Positions 1 through 7,797 of a stretch of DNA of 42,457 bases are shown here, in pieces; position 1 is the first letter of the stretch; every line of letters starts with the position of its first letter. The notes below the pieces were generated by a model that was not told where the DNA came from, ran no database searches, and saw only the letters and a list, made by a program, of their open reading frames with translations. Source of the DNA: Paenibacillus sp. (lineage in GTDB: Bacteria; Bacillota; Bacilli; Paenibacillales; Paenibacillaceae); contig JAIRVF010000063.1 in NCBI GenBank assembly GCA_031254035.1, forward strand, positions 1 through 42,457. The letters run 5' to 3'. The position numbers and the translations under genes are program-made.

Positions 1-331
1 ATAAGGGCAAAGACCCAGTAAAGGAGCAAGAAAACGGCGTCCACCCCTTGAGAGGTAGAACGAAGGAATGTAAGGGCGAAGACCCAGCGTGACATGGGAG
101 GGTAAACCGTCGAGGGAATGGTGTGGATATCCAAAGTGCGATCATAGCAACGCATCCACAGATTGAGAATGAGAATTATCTCTCAACCTCTGTTTCCACC
201 TACGCTATTTCTCATAACCGTTGCCACCACAACATGATATCTCTAACTCTTAAAATAGTCGATGTTGAAATCTCAAGAAAACAAGAGCAAATGAAAGAAA
301 ATATTAATTTATAGTGGGAGGGTATAAACAA
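1..331. other. Intergenic leader with an imperfect 17-nt direct repeat; no credible gene
   Basis: No convincing gene is visible before the lipoprotein start. The purine-rich first 120 bases carry two near-identical 17-mers, TAAGGGCAAAGACCCAG at 2-18 and TAAGGGCGAAGACCCAG at 71-87, each able to fold into a small GGGC/ACCC-type hairpin. A GTG-initiated reading frame from 123 to 314 has no ribosome binding site and no recognisable composition. The stretch could be the end of an older gene or a mobile-element remnant; I cannot tell which. The last 17 bases hold the ribosome binding site of the next gene. Confidence 0.4.
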
Positions 332-1888
332 GTGAGAAAAAGAATGATGGCCATTATGCTCGCTGCCGTTATGCTGGGCGTTTCGACTGCGGGCTGCAGC
401 GGAAAAGACGGGACGCAAGGAGGGGCAAACGAAGGGGGTTCGCAAAAGCCAATTACGTTCTCCTGGCTCGTCTATGACCGCACCGAAGGAAAAGTAAAGG
501 ATGATTGGGAGATTTTCAAGCAAATCGAAGCGAAGACGGGCGTCAAGGTGAATTGGCAGGTCGTCAGCCAAGAAGGCTTGACGGAGAAGCGGCAGATTAT
601 GATCGCCACCAACACGGTCACCGATTTTAGTCAGCCGACCAATCAAGAAGCTAGGGAGAATGGGCCGGAGAAAGTGTTCCTGAACTTGAAAGATTATTTG
701 TATATCGCGCCCAATCTCAAAAAGTTGTACGATACTTATCCCGAAGCGAAAGCCGTGGCGACTGGCGCGGACGGCGGCATCTACGACGTTCCTGTACTCG
801 AAGGTGACCCCGCGGGGAAAGGCTTCAATTATATTTGGATGGCGCGCAAAGATTTGATGGATAAATACAATTTGAAGGCCCCGACAAATCTTAATGAATT
901 TTATCAATTCCTGAAAGACTTGAAGGCTAAAGAGCCAGATAGCTTCCCGCTCAGCTTCAATACCCCGGTCACAGGTGATACCGGTATGTATACCGTATTC
1001 GGAAAAATATTTACGGGCATTACAGGCTTTTTCAACCAAAGCCCGACGGGCGACAAATACGAGTTCGCGCCATACAACAGCGGATATAAAGATGCACTTG
1101 TATTTATGAATAAGCTATACACTGAGCAACTGCTCGACCCCGAATTTTATTTGTTGACACCGGATCAGTGGGAAGAACGGTTCTTAAAAGGGAAGTCGTC
1201 CGTAACGTACTTTTGGAAGGCAGAAGTGAACCCGATGATCGACAAAGCGAAGCAGGCCGGTATACCGGATTACAATTTGGATGCGCTGCCCGAGTTTGCC
1301 GCAGACGGCATAAAGAACTACCAGTTTTCCCGTCCGGTCGTCGGTTCGGCGGGGCGGGCCATTTCGGCAAAAGTTAAGGATAAGGAGAGAGCAGTCAAAT
1401 TTCTCGACTATCTGGTGAGTGAAGAAGGTACCAAATTTTTGTCGATAGGCATTGAAGGCAAGACGTATATGCTCGAGAACGGGGAGCCCGTCTTCATGAA
1501 AGAGTTCGGAGCTAGCCCCTATGTGCCGCTGCGCCGTGATTTCGGCGTATGGTACGACAACATTTCGCTGAACAACGCGTTGGCACGCGCAACGTGGGAG
1601 AGAGGCCTCGACGACAAAAGCAAAGGAATCAACCAAAGCTATGAAAACTTCATCATCCCCGCGCCTAAAGCGATCGTGAAGACGACGGAAGAGCTCGATC
1701 TGGAAAAATCGAAGCTGACCCCGCTCACCAAGTTTTTAGAGCAGAAAATTACGGAATTCGTAACAGGCAAGATGCCGATTACCGACGCGAACTACCAGCA
1801 GTTTTTGGATCAATTGAAGAAGCTCGGCGCCGATGAATTGTTAGATATGTACAATACGGCATATAAGCGTACGTATGGTAATAAGTAA
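332..1888 (+). CDS. LplA-type extracellular solute-binding lipoprotein of an ABC (sugar/oligosaccharide) importer
   Basis: This is a membrane-anchored substrate-binding protein of about 518 residues, the usual length for the large LplA/YtcQ-like family of Paenibacillus, which delivers oligosaccharides or unknown carbohydrates to LplB/LplC-type permeases. The N-terminus is basic (RKRMM), followed by a hydrophobic stretch and a lipobox ending in STAGC with the lipidated Cys at about residue 22. The mature part begins with a Gly/Ser/Asn-rich linker (GKDGTQGGANEGG), then the 'FSWLVYDR' strand typical of this class. I chose the GTG at 332 because GGGAGG lies about 10 bases upstream; the GTG at 314 would lie in front of that SD. 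No permease or ATPase gene is adjacent on the right, so the partners must lie to the left of the window or elsewhere. The substrate cannot be read from the sequence. Confidence 0.88.
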   Translation: MRKRMMAIMLAAVMLGVSTAGCSGKDGTQGGANEGGSQKPITFSWLVYDRTEGKVKDDWEIFKQIEAKTGVKVNWQVVSQEGLTEKRQIMIATNTVTDFSQPTNQEARENGPEKVFLNLKDYLYIAPNLKKLYDTYPEAKAVATGADGGIYDVPVLEGDPAGKGFNYIWMARKDLMDKYNLKAPTNLNEFYQFLKDLKAKEPDSFPLSFNTPVTGDTGMYTVFGKIFTGITGFFNQSPTGDKYEFAPYNSGYKDALVFMNKLYTEQLLDPEFYLLTPDQWEERFLKGKSSVTYFWKAEVNPMIDKAKQAGIPDYNLDALPEFAADGIKNYQFSRPVVGSAGRAISAKVKDKERAVKFLDYLVSEEGTKFLSIGIEGKTYMLENGEPVFMKEFGASPYVPLRRDFGVWYDNISLNNALARATWERGLDDKSKGINQSYENFIIPAPKAIVKTTEELDLEKSKLTPLTKFLEQKITEFVTGKMPITDANYQQFLDQLKKLGADELLDMYNTAYKRTYGNK

Positions 1889-1918
1889 ACGGTAAGTCTA
1901 ATCAAAGGAGGACTTGAA

Positions 1919-3013
1919 ATGCGATCCGCATCGTTTATTGTTGATGCTGACGTCCACAATGCGATCGACAAGCTGCATGATTTGTTGCCCTATTTGCCGA
2001 AAGTATGGCATCAGCAGTGGCTCGAAAGCGGGATCGGTGTGCATGGGCAGTATTATTCGCCTGTAGGCGTGCTGCGTCAAGACGCAAGGTCCGAAAACGG
2101 TGAGACGCCCGGAAGCGATCCGCAGTTTGTCCTGCAGCATTATATGGAACCGTTCGGAATCGATTATGGCATACTAACTGGCGGAGGAGAGCAGGCCCTC
2201 TCTCTTCACGCCGATCCGGATTATGCTAGTGCCGTAACCGCCGCTTTCAACGATTGGCTGGCGGACCAATGGCTCAGCGTTAGTCCGAAATTCAAAGGAT
2301 CGATTCAGATTAACAATTCCGATCCGGCCGAAGCCGCCAAAGAGATCGATAGGATGGGGCCACATCCGGGCATGGTGCAAGTTGTCATGGGCAGCGGAGC
2401 GCGAATGCCGTACGGCAACCGCTTCTACCACCCGATCTACGAAGCGGCGGAACGGAATGGATTGCCTGTCGCAATTCATCCGGGCAGCGAAGGGAAGGGG
2501 ATTGCCGGTGCGCCGACACCATCCGGGTACCCAACCCGGTATATGGAATGGCATAATATTTTACCGGCGAATTTCATGACTCATATCAACAGCCTGGTGT
2601 GCGAAGGGGTGTTCGAAAAATATCCGAAGCTCAAATTTGTAGCGATTGAAGGCGGCATAGGCTGGTTGCCTCATTTGATGTGGCGCATGGACAAAAACTA
2701 TAAAGCACTGCGTGATTCAACACCGTGGCTCAAGCGGCTGCCATCAGAGTATATTGTAGAGCATGTGCGGGTAACAACGCAGCCGATCGAAGAACCGAAG
2801 AAGTCAGAACATCTGCTGCAAATCTTTCAGATGATGCATGCCGAACAAATCGCCATGTTCTCGTCCGACTACCCGCATTGGGACTTTGACAACCCGAAAG
2901 TCGTGCTGAGGAGCCTTCCCCAGAAGTTGAAAGAGCGTATTCTAGGGTATAACGCGGCAGAGTTGTACGGTTTCCCGATACCAGCGGAGCATAAGGGGGC
3001 GGGTCCCGCATGA
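1919..3013 (+). CDS. Amidohydrolase-family (amidohydrolase 2 / ACMSD-like) metal-dependent hydrolase or decarboxylase
   Basis: The 364-residue protein has the TIM-barrel amidohydrolase_2 signature: a D-x-H metal motif near the N-terminus (DADVH, about residues 9-13), a second metal His in AIHPGSEG, and the late Asp in SSDYPHWDFDN. That last motif is characteristic of the ACMSD-like decarboxylase/hydrolase group. The start ATG is preceded by AAAGGAGG with ideal spacing. The stop overlaps the start of the downstream Rieske gene (ATGA), so the two are translationally coupled and probably work together. The solute-binding gene ends only 30 bases upstream, so all three may share a transcript. Family members decarboxylate or hydrate aromatic and carboxylic substrates; the true substrate here is unknown. 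Confidence 0.82.
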   Translation: MRSASFIVDADVHNAIDKLHDLLPYLPKVWHQQWLESGIGVHGQYYSPVGVLRQDARSENGETPGSDPQFVLQHYMEPFGIDYGILTGGGEQALSLHADPDYASAVTAAFNDWLADQWLSVSPKFKGSIQINNSDPAEAAKEIDRMGPHPGMVQVVMGSGARMPYGNRFYHPIYEAAERNGLPVAIHPGSEGKGIAGAPTPSGYPTRYMEWHNILPANFMTHINSLVCEGVFEKYPKLKFVAIEGGIGWLPHLMWRMDKNYKALRDSTPWLKRLPSEYIVEHVRVTTQPIEEPKKSEHLLQIFQMMHAEQIAMFSSDYPHWDFDNPKVVLRSLPQKLKERILGYNAAELYGFPIPAEHKGAGPA

Positions 3014-3372
3014 GAGTGAAAGTGGCGGAACCGGATGCGATCAAGAGCGGCGGCAAGCTTATTGTGAAAGTGAAAGAGATGAAAATCGGCTTGTTTCGAA
3101 TCGAAGATGAATATTATGCGTGGCTTAATGTTTGCCCACATGCGGCAGCGCCGGTATGTGCGGGAGCGATTCGAGGGACGAGGCTCCCTTCCGAAGTGTA
3201 CGATTATCGGTTCGGGATGGAAGATCAAGTGCTGCGCTGTCCGTGGCATGGATGGGAATTCGACTTGAAGAGCGGCCATCATCTGGCTGCTGGCAGCAAC
3301 GCGAAGCTGCGTGGTTATCTGGTGGAAAGTGATGAAACTGGGGTGTATATTGTGCTCAGCGAGCGGAAATGA
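3010..3372 (+). CDS. Rieske [2Fe-2S] ferredoxin-like protein
   Basis: A 120-residue, single-domain Rieske protein. The two cluster-binding halves are visible as NVCPHAAAPVC (Cys42, His44) and LRCPWHGWEFDL (Cys77, His80), giving the Cys-x-His and Cys-x2-His ligands of a [2Fe-2S] centre. The spacing between the halves is about 32 residues, clearly longer than the roughly 15-17 usual in dioxygenase-type ferredoxins. The extra part is a charged segment (RLPSEVYDYRFGMED). There is no transmembrane segment or signal peptide, so it is cytoplasmic. It overlaps the amidohydrolase by four bases. Known single-domain Rieske proteins pass electrons to oxygenases, but no oxygenase is present here. It may instead serve the amidohydrolase or be a structural or regulatory partner. 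Confidence 0.85.
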   Translation: MRVKVAEPDAIKSGGKLIVKVKEMKIGLFRIEDEYYAWLNVCPHAAAPVCAGAIRGTRLPSEVYDYRFGMEDQVLRCPWHGWEFDLKSGHHLAAGSNAKLRGYLVESDETGVYIVLSERK

Positions 3373-3463
3373 TCCTTGGTTCGTGACTGCGTCGCCCGCA
3401 GTCCTTGTGGTTTTGGATTAAGGGGACGCTTGTGGACGAATCTATGATTATTGAAAAATGAAC

Positions 3464-3501
3464 AAAACGGCCAAGGACAACTTCCTGAAGCCGTTTTTTT
3501 T
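3464..3501 (+). terminator. Rho-independent terminator after the Rieske gene
   Basis: AAAACGGC and GCCGTTTT form the base of the stem, with AGGA/TCCT extending it, and the stem runs directly into eight T residues. It closes the binding protein / amidohydrolase / Rieske unit. Confidence 0.8.
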
Positions 3502-3652
3502 GACTTTTCCGAGGGGGCCGGTCTCTATCATCCATTTCTCTGTTTTGATTGCTATGGTATATTATGGGGGAGCGCCTACTTGAATTTACTAGGGCAAACA
3601 AAAATGATTAGGAGAGGACTGTTTCTTGGCAAAATAATTGCCAAACAACCCA

Positions 3653-6600
3653 ATGAAAAAGAGTCATATTATTTTGTTGCTAGGATTATCGATTGTTTTT
3701 TTATCCAGCTTGCGAATTTTATGGATGGAATTGTCCCCGGGTCAAAAAAAGGTGTCCATTCATAATGGGCAATTAGATTTGCGGGATATGAATGCAGAAG
3801 ATGGCAATGTACTTTTGCTTGATGGGGAATGGGAGTTTTATTCCTCGCAATGGTTAATGGATAGCCGCCGGCAGCATGTAGTAGAAAAGAATAAGCCAAA
3901 GCTTATCCAAGTTCCGGGAGGATGGAATAAAGCTTTAAATGCTGAAAAGCCAACACCATATGGATTTGCTTCCTATCGCTTGCGTATTTTTGTAAATCCG
4001 GAAAAGGACATGAATTATAGTATTCGCATACCCAGCGTACGCTCTTCATCTGAATTATACATAAATGGTCGTTTGCTCGCTAAATCCGGGCAAGTAGCGA
4101 AAACGAAAGATGATTATATTGCAAAAAACCTACCATATTCTACGACTTTTACGGCAGACGATAACGGCGTAATTGAACTCGTGATTCAGGCAGCAAATTA
4201 TAAGGATCGTCGAAACAGCGGCATTATTCGATCCATCAAGTTCGGTTCTGAAGAAGCCATTGCTAAGGAAATGAAATTCTCCATTTCGATGCAGCTTCTA
4301 GCAGCCATTATATTTCTTATGCATTCGATCTATTCACTTATTTTGTATTTACTAGGAAATAAGGAGAAGAAGCTGCTTTATTTTTCATTGTTGACTTTAT
4401 GTATAACACTTTCTAGCCTACTAAGTAATGATGAGAAGTTGTTCCATCAATTATTTTACATAGGCATTGATTGGGACTTTCGACTTGCTAATTTCGCTCT
4501 CATTATTGGGTCCTATGCACTGCTCCAGTGTACGAATCATCGCGAACTCCGTTATTGGAGCAGGGTGTATCCTGTGTTTTCTGTTATGAGTTTAGGGACT
4601 GCAGGCATCACGTTGCTTTTAGGTTCCCATCAGGTGATTATGCTTTTCCCAGTTTACTTTCTACTAGGTAGTGTTGCAGCAGGTGTCACGATGATCGCTA
4701 TCTTTAAAAAAGTAATCAAGGATATCAAGGGCAATCTTTTACTGCTTTTTTCAATATTTACACTGATTCATCATTTTATTTGGTCGCTATACTGGCGGGA
4801 TACCGGTTTGAGTCTTGTCTACTATCCGTTTGATCTGATTATTTCGATGGGTTGTTTAGTCTCTGTATGGTTCAAGGATTATTTTAACATGCACGCGAAT
4901 ACCAAAGAGATTGCCGCAACATTGCAAAGAATGAATGACCATAAGGATCAATTTTTAGCAAACACTTCACATGAATTTAAAAATCCGCTCCATGGCATTC
5001 TTAATATGTCACAATCCGTTTTAAAAAGGGAACGACATTTGTTACAGGAAAGGAGTATCAAGGAACTTGAAACGGTTTTATCTGTAGGACGCCGGCTAAC
5101 ATTGATATTAAATGATTTGATTGATGTGATGAGTTTACGGGAAGGGAATCCACGTTTACAGAAAAAAGTCATTTGGATTCAACCAATCGTGACCGGAGTA
5201 CTAGATATGCTGCAATTAAACGCGGAAGTGAAGTCCGTGAACATTGTAAATCAAATTCCTGAAGATTTCCCTCCAGTCATCGCGGATGAGAATCGGGTTG
5301 TTCAAATCGTTTTCAATTTACTTCATAATGCTGTGAAATATACGAATGAAGGTTCAATTTCGATCCAAGCTTTTGCAAAAGAAGGAAGAGCTTATATTGA
5401 AATTACGGATAGCGGGATCGGAATGGATGAGGACATGCTTAAGCGTCTTTTCCGTCCATATGAGCAAGCCGATACGAGCGAGACCATAATTGAAGGTGGC
5501 TTTGGTTTAGGTTTAAGTATAAGCAAGCAATTGGTCGAGCTTCATGGGGGGAGTTTAGATGTGTCCTCTGTTTTAGGAGAAGGCTCGAAATTTACATTTT
5601 CGCTAGAACTAGCACACTCATTCGAACCGTTGGCATTACAGTCTATGTCAATTCATGAAGAAGTCTCAGTCGGTTTGGAACAAGTGGAAACCTCTCCACC
5701 TGCGAAACGAACAACCTCAATAAAGGTGATTCGTGATCGTCCACTTCTATTGATTGTTGATGATGATCCTGTCAACCTTCAAGTGCTTGAAGCCATACTG
5801 CCACCGGACGAATATGAATTAACGATGGTAACGAGCGGTAAAGAAGCGTTGGCTGTATTGTATACAAAAGAATGGGATCTAGTCATCTCCGATATTATGA
5901 TGCCACAGATGTCTGGTTATGAGCTGACACGAAGAATTCGTGAGCGGTTTACACTCACAGAGCTGCCTGTGTTGCTCCTTACCGCAAGAAGTCAACCGAA
6001 AGATATTCAAAGCGGTTTTTTAGCGGGAGCAAACGATTATGTAACAAAACCAGTGGAAGCAATAGAAATAACATCACGGATCGAGGCGCTAACTACGATT
6101 AAACAAACCGTTCGGGAACAGTTGCGGTTAGAAGCTGCATGGCTGCAAGCGCAAATCCAGCCTCATTTTTTATTTAATGCATTAAATGCTATAACAGCTT
6201 TAAGTGAAATTAACTTGGATAAAATGCGTATTTTGCTTGATGAGTTCAGCAATTTTTTGAGGAATAAATTCAGATTTCAGGATATGGATGGGCTTGTTTC
6301 GATTGAAGAGGAGCTTAGTCTAGTTTGTTCTTATCTATATATTGAAAAGGTACGGTTTGAAGAAAGGCTGCAGGTTGTTTGGGAAACGGATGACTACAAG
6401 GAACTAAATATTCCATTTCTATCGATCCAACCTTTGGTTGAAAATGCGATACGACATGGCATTATGAAGCGCGCTCGCGGGGGAAAGATAATTATTCGGA
6501 TTTCTGTCCATGAAACGCATGCGGAGATAAGTGTCGAAGACGATGGCGTTGGAATGGACGAAGTTCAACTGCAACGAATATTCGAAAGAAAAGCGGACAC

Positions 6601-6724
6601 CAGTTCAGGAGTTGGATTGATAAACACAGATCAGCGGCTAAAACGGCACTTCGGAACAGGACTTCATATTAAAAGTATGTTAGGTTCAGGAACAAAAGTA
6701 ACTTTTTATGTGCAGAGCAGGTGA
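3653..6724 (+). CDS. 7TMR-DISM hybrid sensor kinase with HisKA kinase, receiver and second LytS-type kinase module
   Basis: A very large membrane sensor of 1,023 residues. Order of parts: one N-terminal membrane helix (HIILLLGLSIVFL); an extracellular 7TMR-DISM beta-sandwich sensor (about 40-195); seven membrane helices (about 205-400); a HisKA dimerisation domain with the phospho-acceptor His440 in NTSHEFKNP; a HATPase_c domain (ADENRVVQIVFNLLHNAVKY, then DSGIGMD and GFGLGLS); a receiver domain with LLIVDDDP and phospho-acceptor Asp747 in ISDIMMP; and a LytS/His_kinase domain with QIQPHFLFNALN (His838), followed by a second ATPase domain (PLVENAIRHG). Start choice is uncertain: TTG 3638 and ATG 3653 are in frame, and the only GGAGAGGA lies 20 or more bases upstream. 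ATG 3653 gives the better membrane anchor. No partner response regulator is adjacent, so its output target is not evident. Confidence 0.9.
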   Translation: MKKSHIILLLGLSIVFLSSLRILWMELSPGQKKVSIHNGQLDLRDMNAEDGNVLLLDGEWEFYSSQWLMDSRRQHVVEKNKPKLIQVPGGWNKALNAEKPTPYGFASYRLRIFVNPEKDMNYSIRIPSVRSSSELYINGRLLAKSGQVAKTKDDYIAKNLPYSTTFTADDNGVIELVIQAANYKDRRNSGIIRSIKFGSEEAIAKEMKFSISMQLLAAIIFLMHSIYSLILYLLGNKEKKLLYFSLLTLCITLSSLLSNDEKLFHQLFYIGIDWDFRLANFALIIGSYALLQCTNHRELRYWSRVYPVFSVMSLGTAGITLLLGSHQVIMLFPVYFLLGSVAAGVTMIAIFKKVIKDIKGNLLLLFSIFTLIHHFIWSLYWRDTGLSLVYYPFDLIISMGCLVSVWFKDYFNMHANTKEIAATLQRMNDHKDQFLANTSHEFKNPLHGILNMSQSVLKRERHLLQERSIKELETVLSVGRRLTLILNDLIDVMSLREGNPRLQKKVIWIQPIVTGVLDMLQLNAEVKSVNIVNQIPEDFPPVIADENRVVQIVFNLLHNAVKYTNEGSISIQAFAKEGRAYIEITDSGIGMDEDMLKRLFRPYEQADTSETIIEGGFGLGLSISKQLVELHGGSLDVSSVLGEGSKFTFSLELAHSFEPLALQSMSIHEEVSVGLEQVETSPPAKRTTSIKVIRDRPLLLIVDDDPVNLQVLEAILPPDEYELTMVTSGKEALAVLYTKEWDLVISDIMMPQMSGYELTRRIRERFTLTELPVLLLTARSQPKDIQSGFLAGANDYVTKPVEAIEITSRIEALTTIKQTVREQLRLEAAWLQAQIQPHFLFNALNAITALSEINLDKMRILLDEFSNFLRNKFRFQDMDGLVSIEEELSLVCSYLYIEKVRFEERLQVVWETDDYKELNIPFLSIQPLVENAIRHGIMKRARGGKIIIRISVHETHAEISVEDDGVGMDEVQLQRIFERKADTSSGVGLINTDQRLKRHFGTGLHIKSMLGSGTKVTFYVQSR

Positions 6725-6731
6725 ATGACTG

Positions 6732-6783
6732 AAAAGGTCGCATTGTATCGGCGGTTTTGCCGATGCGCCGCGGCTTTTTTTAA
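6732..6783 (+). terminator. Terminator after the hybrid kinase
   Basis: ATCGGC at 6747-6752 pairs with GCCGAT at 6759-6764. The stem is extended by CGC/GCG and AAAAG/CTTTT flanks with bulges, and it ends in a run of T. Confidence 0.6.
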
Positions 6784-6857
6784 ATCCAGATTGCGGAATG
6801 CAATAATCATTTCAGTAATATATTTATAAACAAATGAAGACCGAGGAGGACCTTTCG

Positions 6858-7550
6858 GTGCAACTTCAGACATTTCTCTTTGTTTTATGCGTCAATAATG
6901 ATGCATTGTATCAGAACGCTTGCAGACAAATCGATAATCTATTTCTGCCGCCGGGCTATAAAAAGGAAATCATGGCGATCCGAGATGCGTGCAGTATGGC
7001 TAGCGCGTACAACCGGGCATTGGAACATCAAGCGAAGTTCAAAATTTATATTCATCAGGATACGTTTATTGTGCATCAAGGTATGTTATTCGAATTAGTA
7101 GACATGTTCCTTCGTCATCCGGAACTAGGCCTGATTGGGCTTGTGGGATGCGAAACCTTACCGGATAACGGGATTTGGTGGGAAGGGGAGGGGCGTGCGG
7201 GTCAAGTGATTGAGCATCGCGGAGAAATGTATCAATTATTGCGCTTTGAGCAGGGATTTAAGGAGTCTGAAGACTATATTCAGGTTCAGGCTATAGACGG
7301 GTTCTTTATGGCAACTCAATATGATGTACCATGGATCGAGGAAGTATTCGACGGATTCCACTTCTATGATACATCCCAGTCAATGGAATTCCAGCTTGCC
7401 GGTTATACGGTTGGAGTGCCTGTCTTGCAAAGCCCGTGGTGCATCCATTATTGCGGCGATGATTTCGATGCGTTTACTTATGAGAAGTACCGAACTTCCT
7501 TTGTGAACCATTATTTCTCCGATCGCAACCTTATCGACAGAAAGCAATAA
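6858..7550 (+). CDS. Glycosyltransferase-like protein with StrF-type (Glyco_tranf_2_5) domain
   Basis: About 230 residues, cytoplasmic, with no membrane segments. The chain follows the GT-A fold pattern of the streptomycin-biosynthesis StrF-like domain: a Cys-Val-Asn-Asn opening strand (FVLCVNND), SMASAYNRALE, then FKIYIHQDTFI, where the DxD-like acidic position is HQD, followed by LGLIGLVGC and IDGFFMATQYDVPW, ending with YCGDDFDAF. The family is found in polysaccharide and secondary-metabolite loci, but its acceptor is usually unknown. I chose the GTG at 6858 because GAGGAGG sits nine bases upstream; the ATG at 6834 lies before that site. It is a single-gene unit between two terminators. 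Confidence 0.72.
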   Translation: MQLQTFLFVLCVNNDALYQNACRQIDNLFLPPGYKKEIMAIRDACSMASAYNRALEHQAKFKIYIHQDTFIVHQGMLFELVDMFLRHPELGLIGLVGCETLPDNGIWWEGEGRAGQVIEHRGEMYQLLRFEQGFKESEDYIQVQAIDGFFMATQYDVPWIEEVFDGFHFYDTSQSMEFQLAGYTVGVPVLQSPWCIHYCGDDFDAFTYEKYRTSFVNHYFSDRNLIDRKQ

Positions 7551-7573
7551 ATTCATAACCTTTCTTCTAATCT

Positions 7574-7631
7574 AAAAAAGTCCCGCCTCTGGTCATCTTC
7601 TCTAAGATTTCCTGGAGCCAGGACTTTTTTT
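7574..7631 (+). terminator. Terminator after the StrF-type glycosyltransferase
   Basis: AAAAAAGTCC at 7574-7583 pairs with GGACTTTTTT at 7621-7630, with an inner CTGG/CCAG element, followed by T residues. It may work in both directions. Confidence 0.7.
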
Positions 7632-7709
7632 GGCACAGCTATTCTTGAAAAATTGTCTGGTAAAATTGTTACATCTAGCACTTAAAAAAAGTTGAGAAAA
7701 ACTAACAAT

Positions 7710-7739
7710 TTGATACCAAAGTACCGATATAACTAATAT
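7710..7739 (+). promoter_or_regulatory. Putative sigma-A promoter of the cytolysin gene
   Basis: TTGATA (7710-7715) and TAATAT (7734-7739) are separated by 18 bases in an AT-rich stretch, 59 bases before the cytolysin ATG. Transcription would begin at the heptad repeats that follow directly. Confidence 0.45.
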
Positions 7740-7740
7740 A

Positions 7741-7768
7741 GGCACTAGGCACTAGGTGCTTGGCACTA
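7741..7768 (+). repeat. Four tandem heptads (GGCACTA type) in the cytolysin 5' leader
   Basis: Four 7-base units follow each other: GGCACTA, GGCACTA, GGTGCTT, GGCACTA. The middle also reads as the short palindrome GCACTAGGTGC. Their position, just after the likely -10 box and about 30 bases before the start codon, suggests a regulator-binding site or a slippage-prone leader. This is inferred only from position. Confidence 0.55.
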
Positions 7769-7797
7769 TTCTTTTACAGAAGAAGGAGGGCGTCATC

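Noticed and set aside
123..314. A 63-codon plus-strand frame before the first lipoprotein
   Set aside because: GTG start without ribosome site, no family-like composition, and it runs into the leader of the real gene.
212..1039. A 275-codon minus-strand frame opposite the solute-binding gene
   Set aside because: Antisense shadow of a well-supported lipoprotein gene; no ribosome site or domain.
3451..3765. A 104-codon frame across the terminator and the kinase start
   Set aside because: It runs through a terminator hairpin and overlaps the kinase N-terminus in another frame; no ribosome site near its start.
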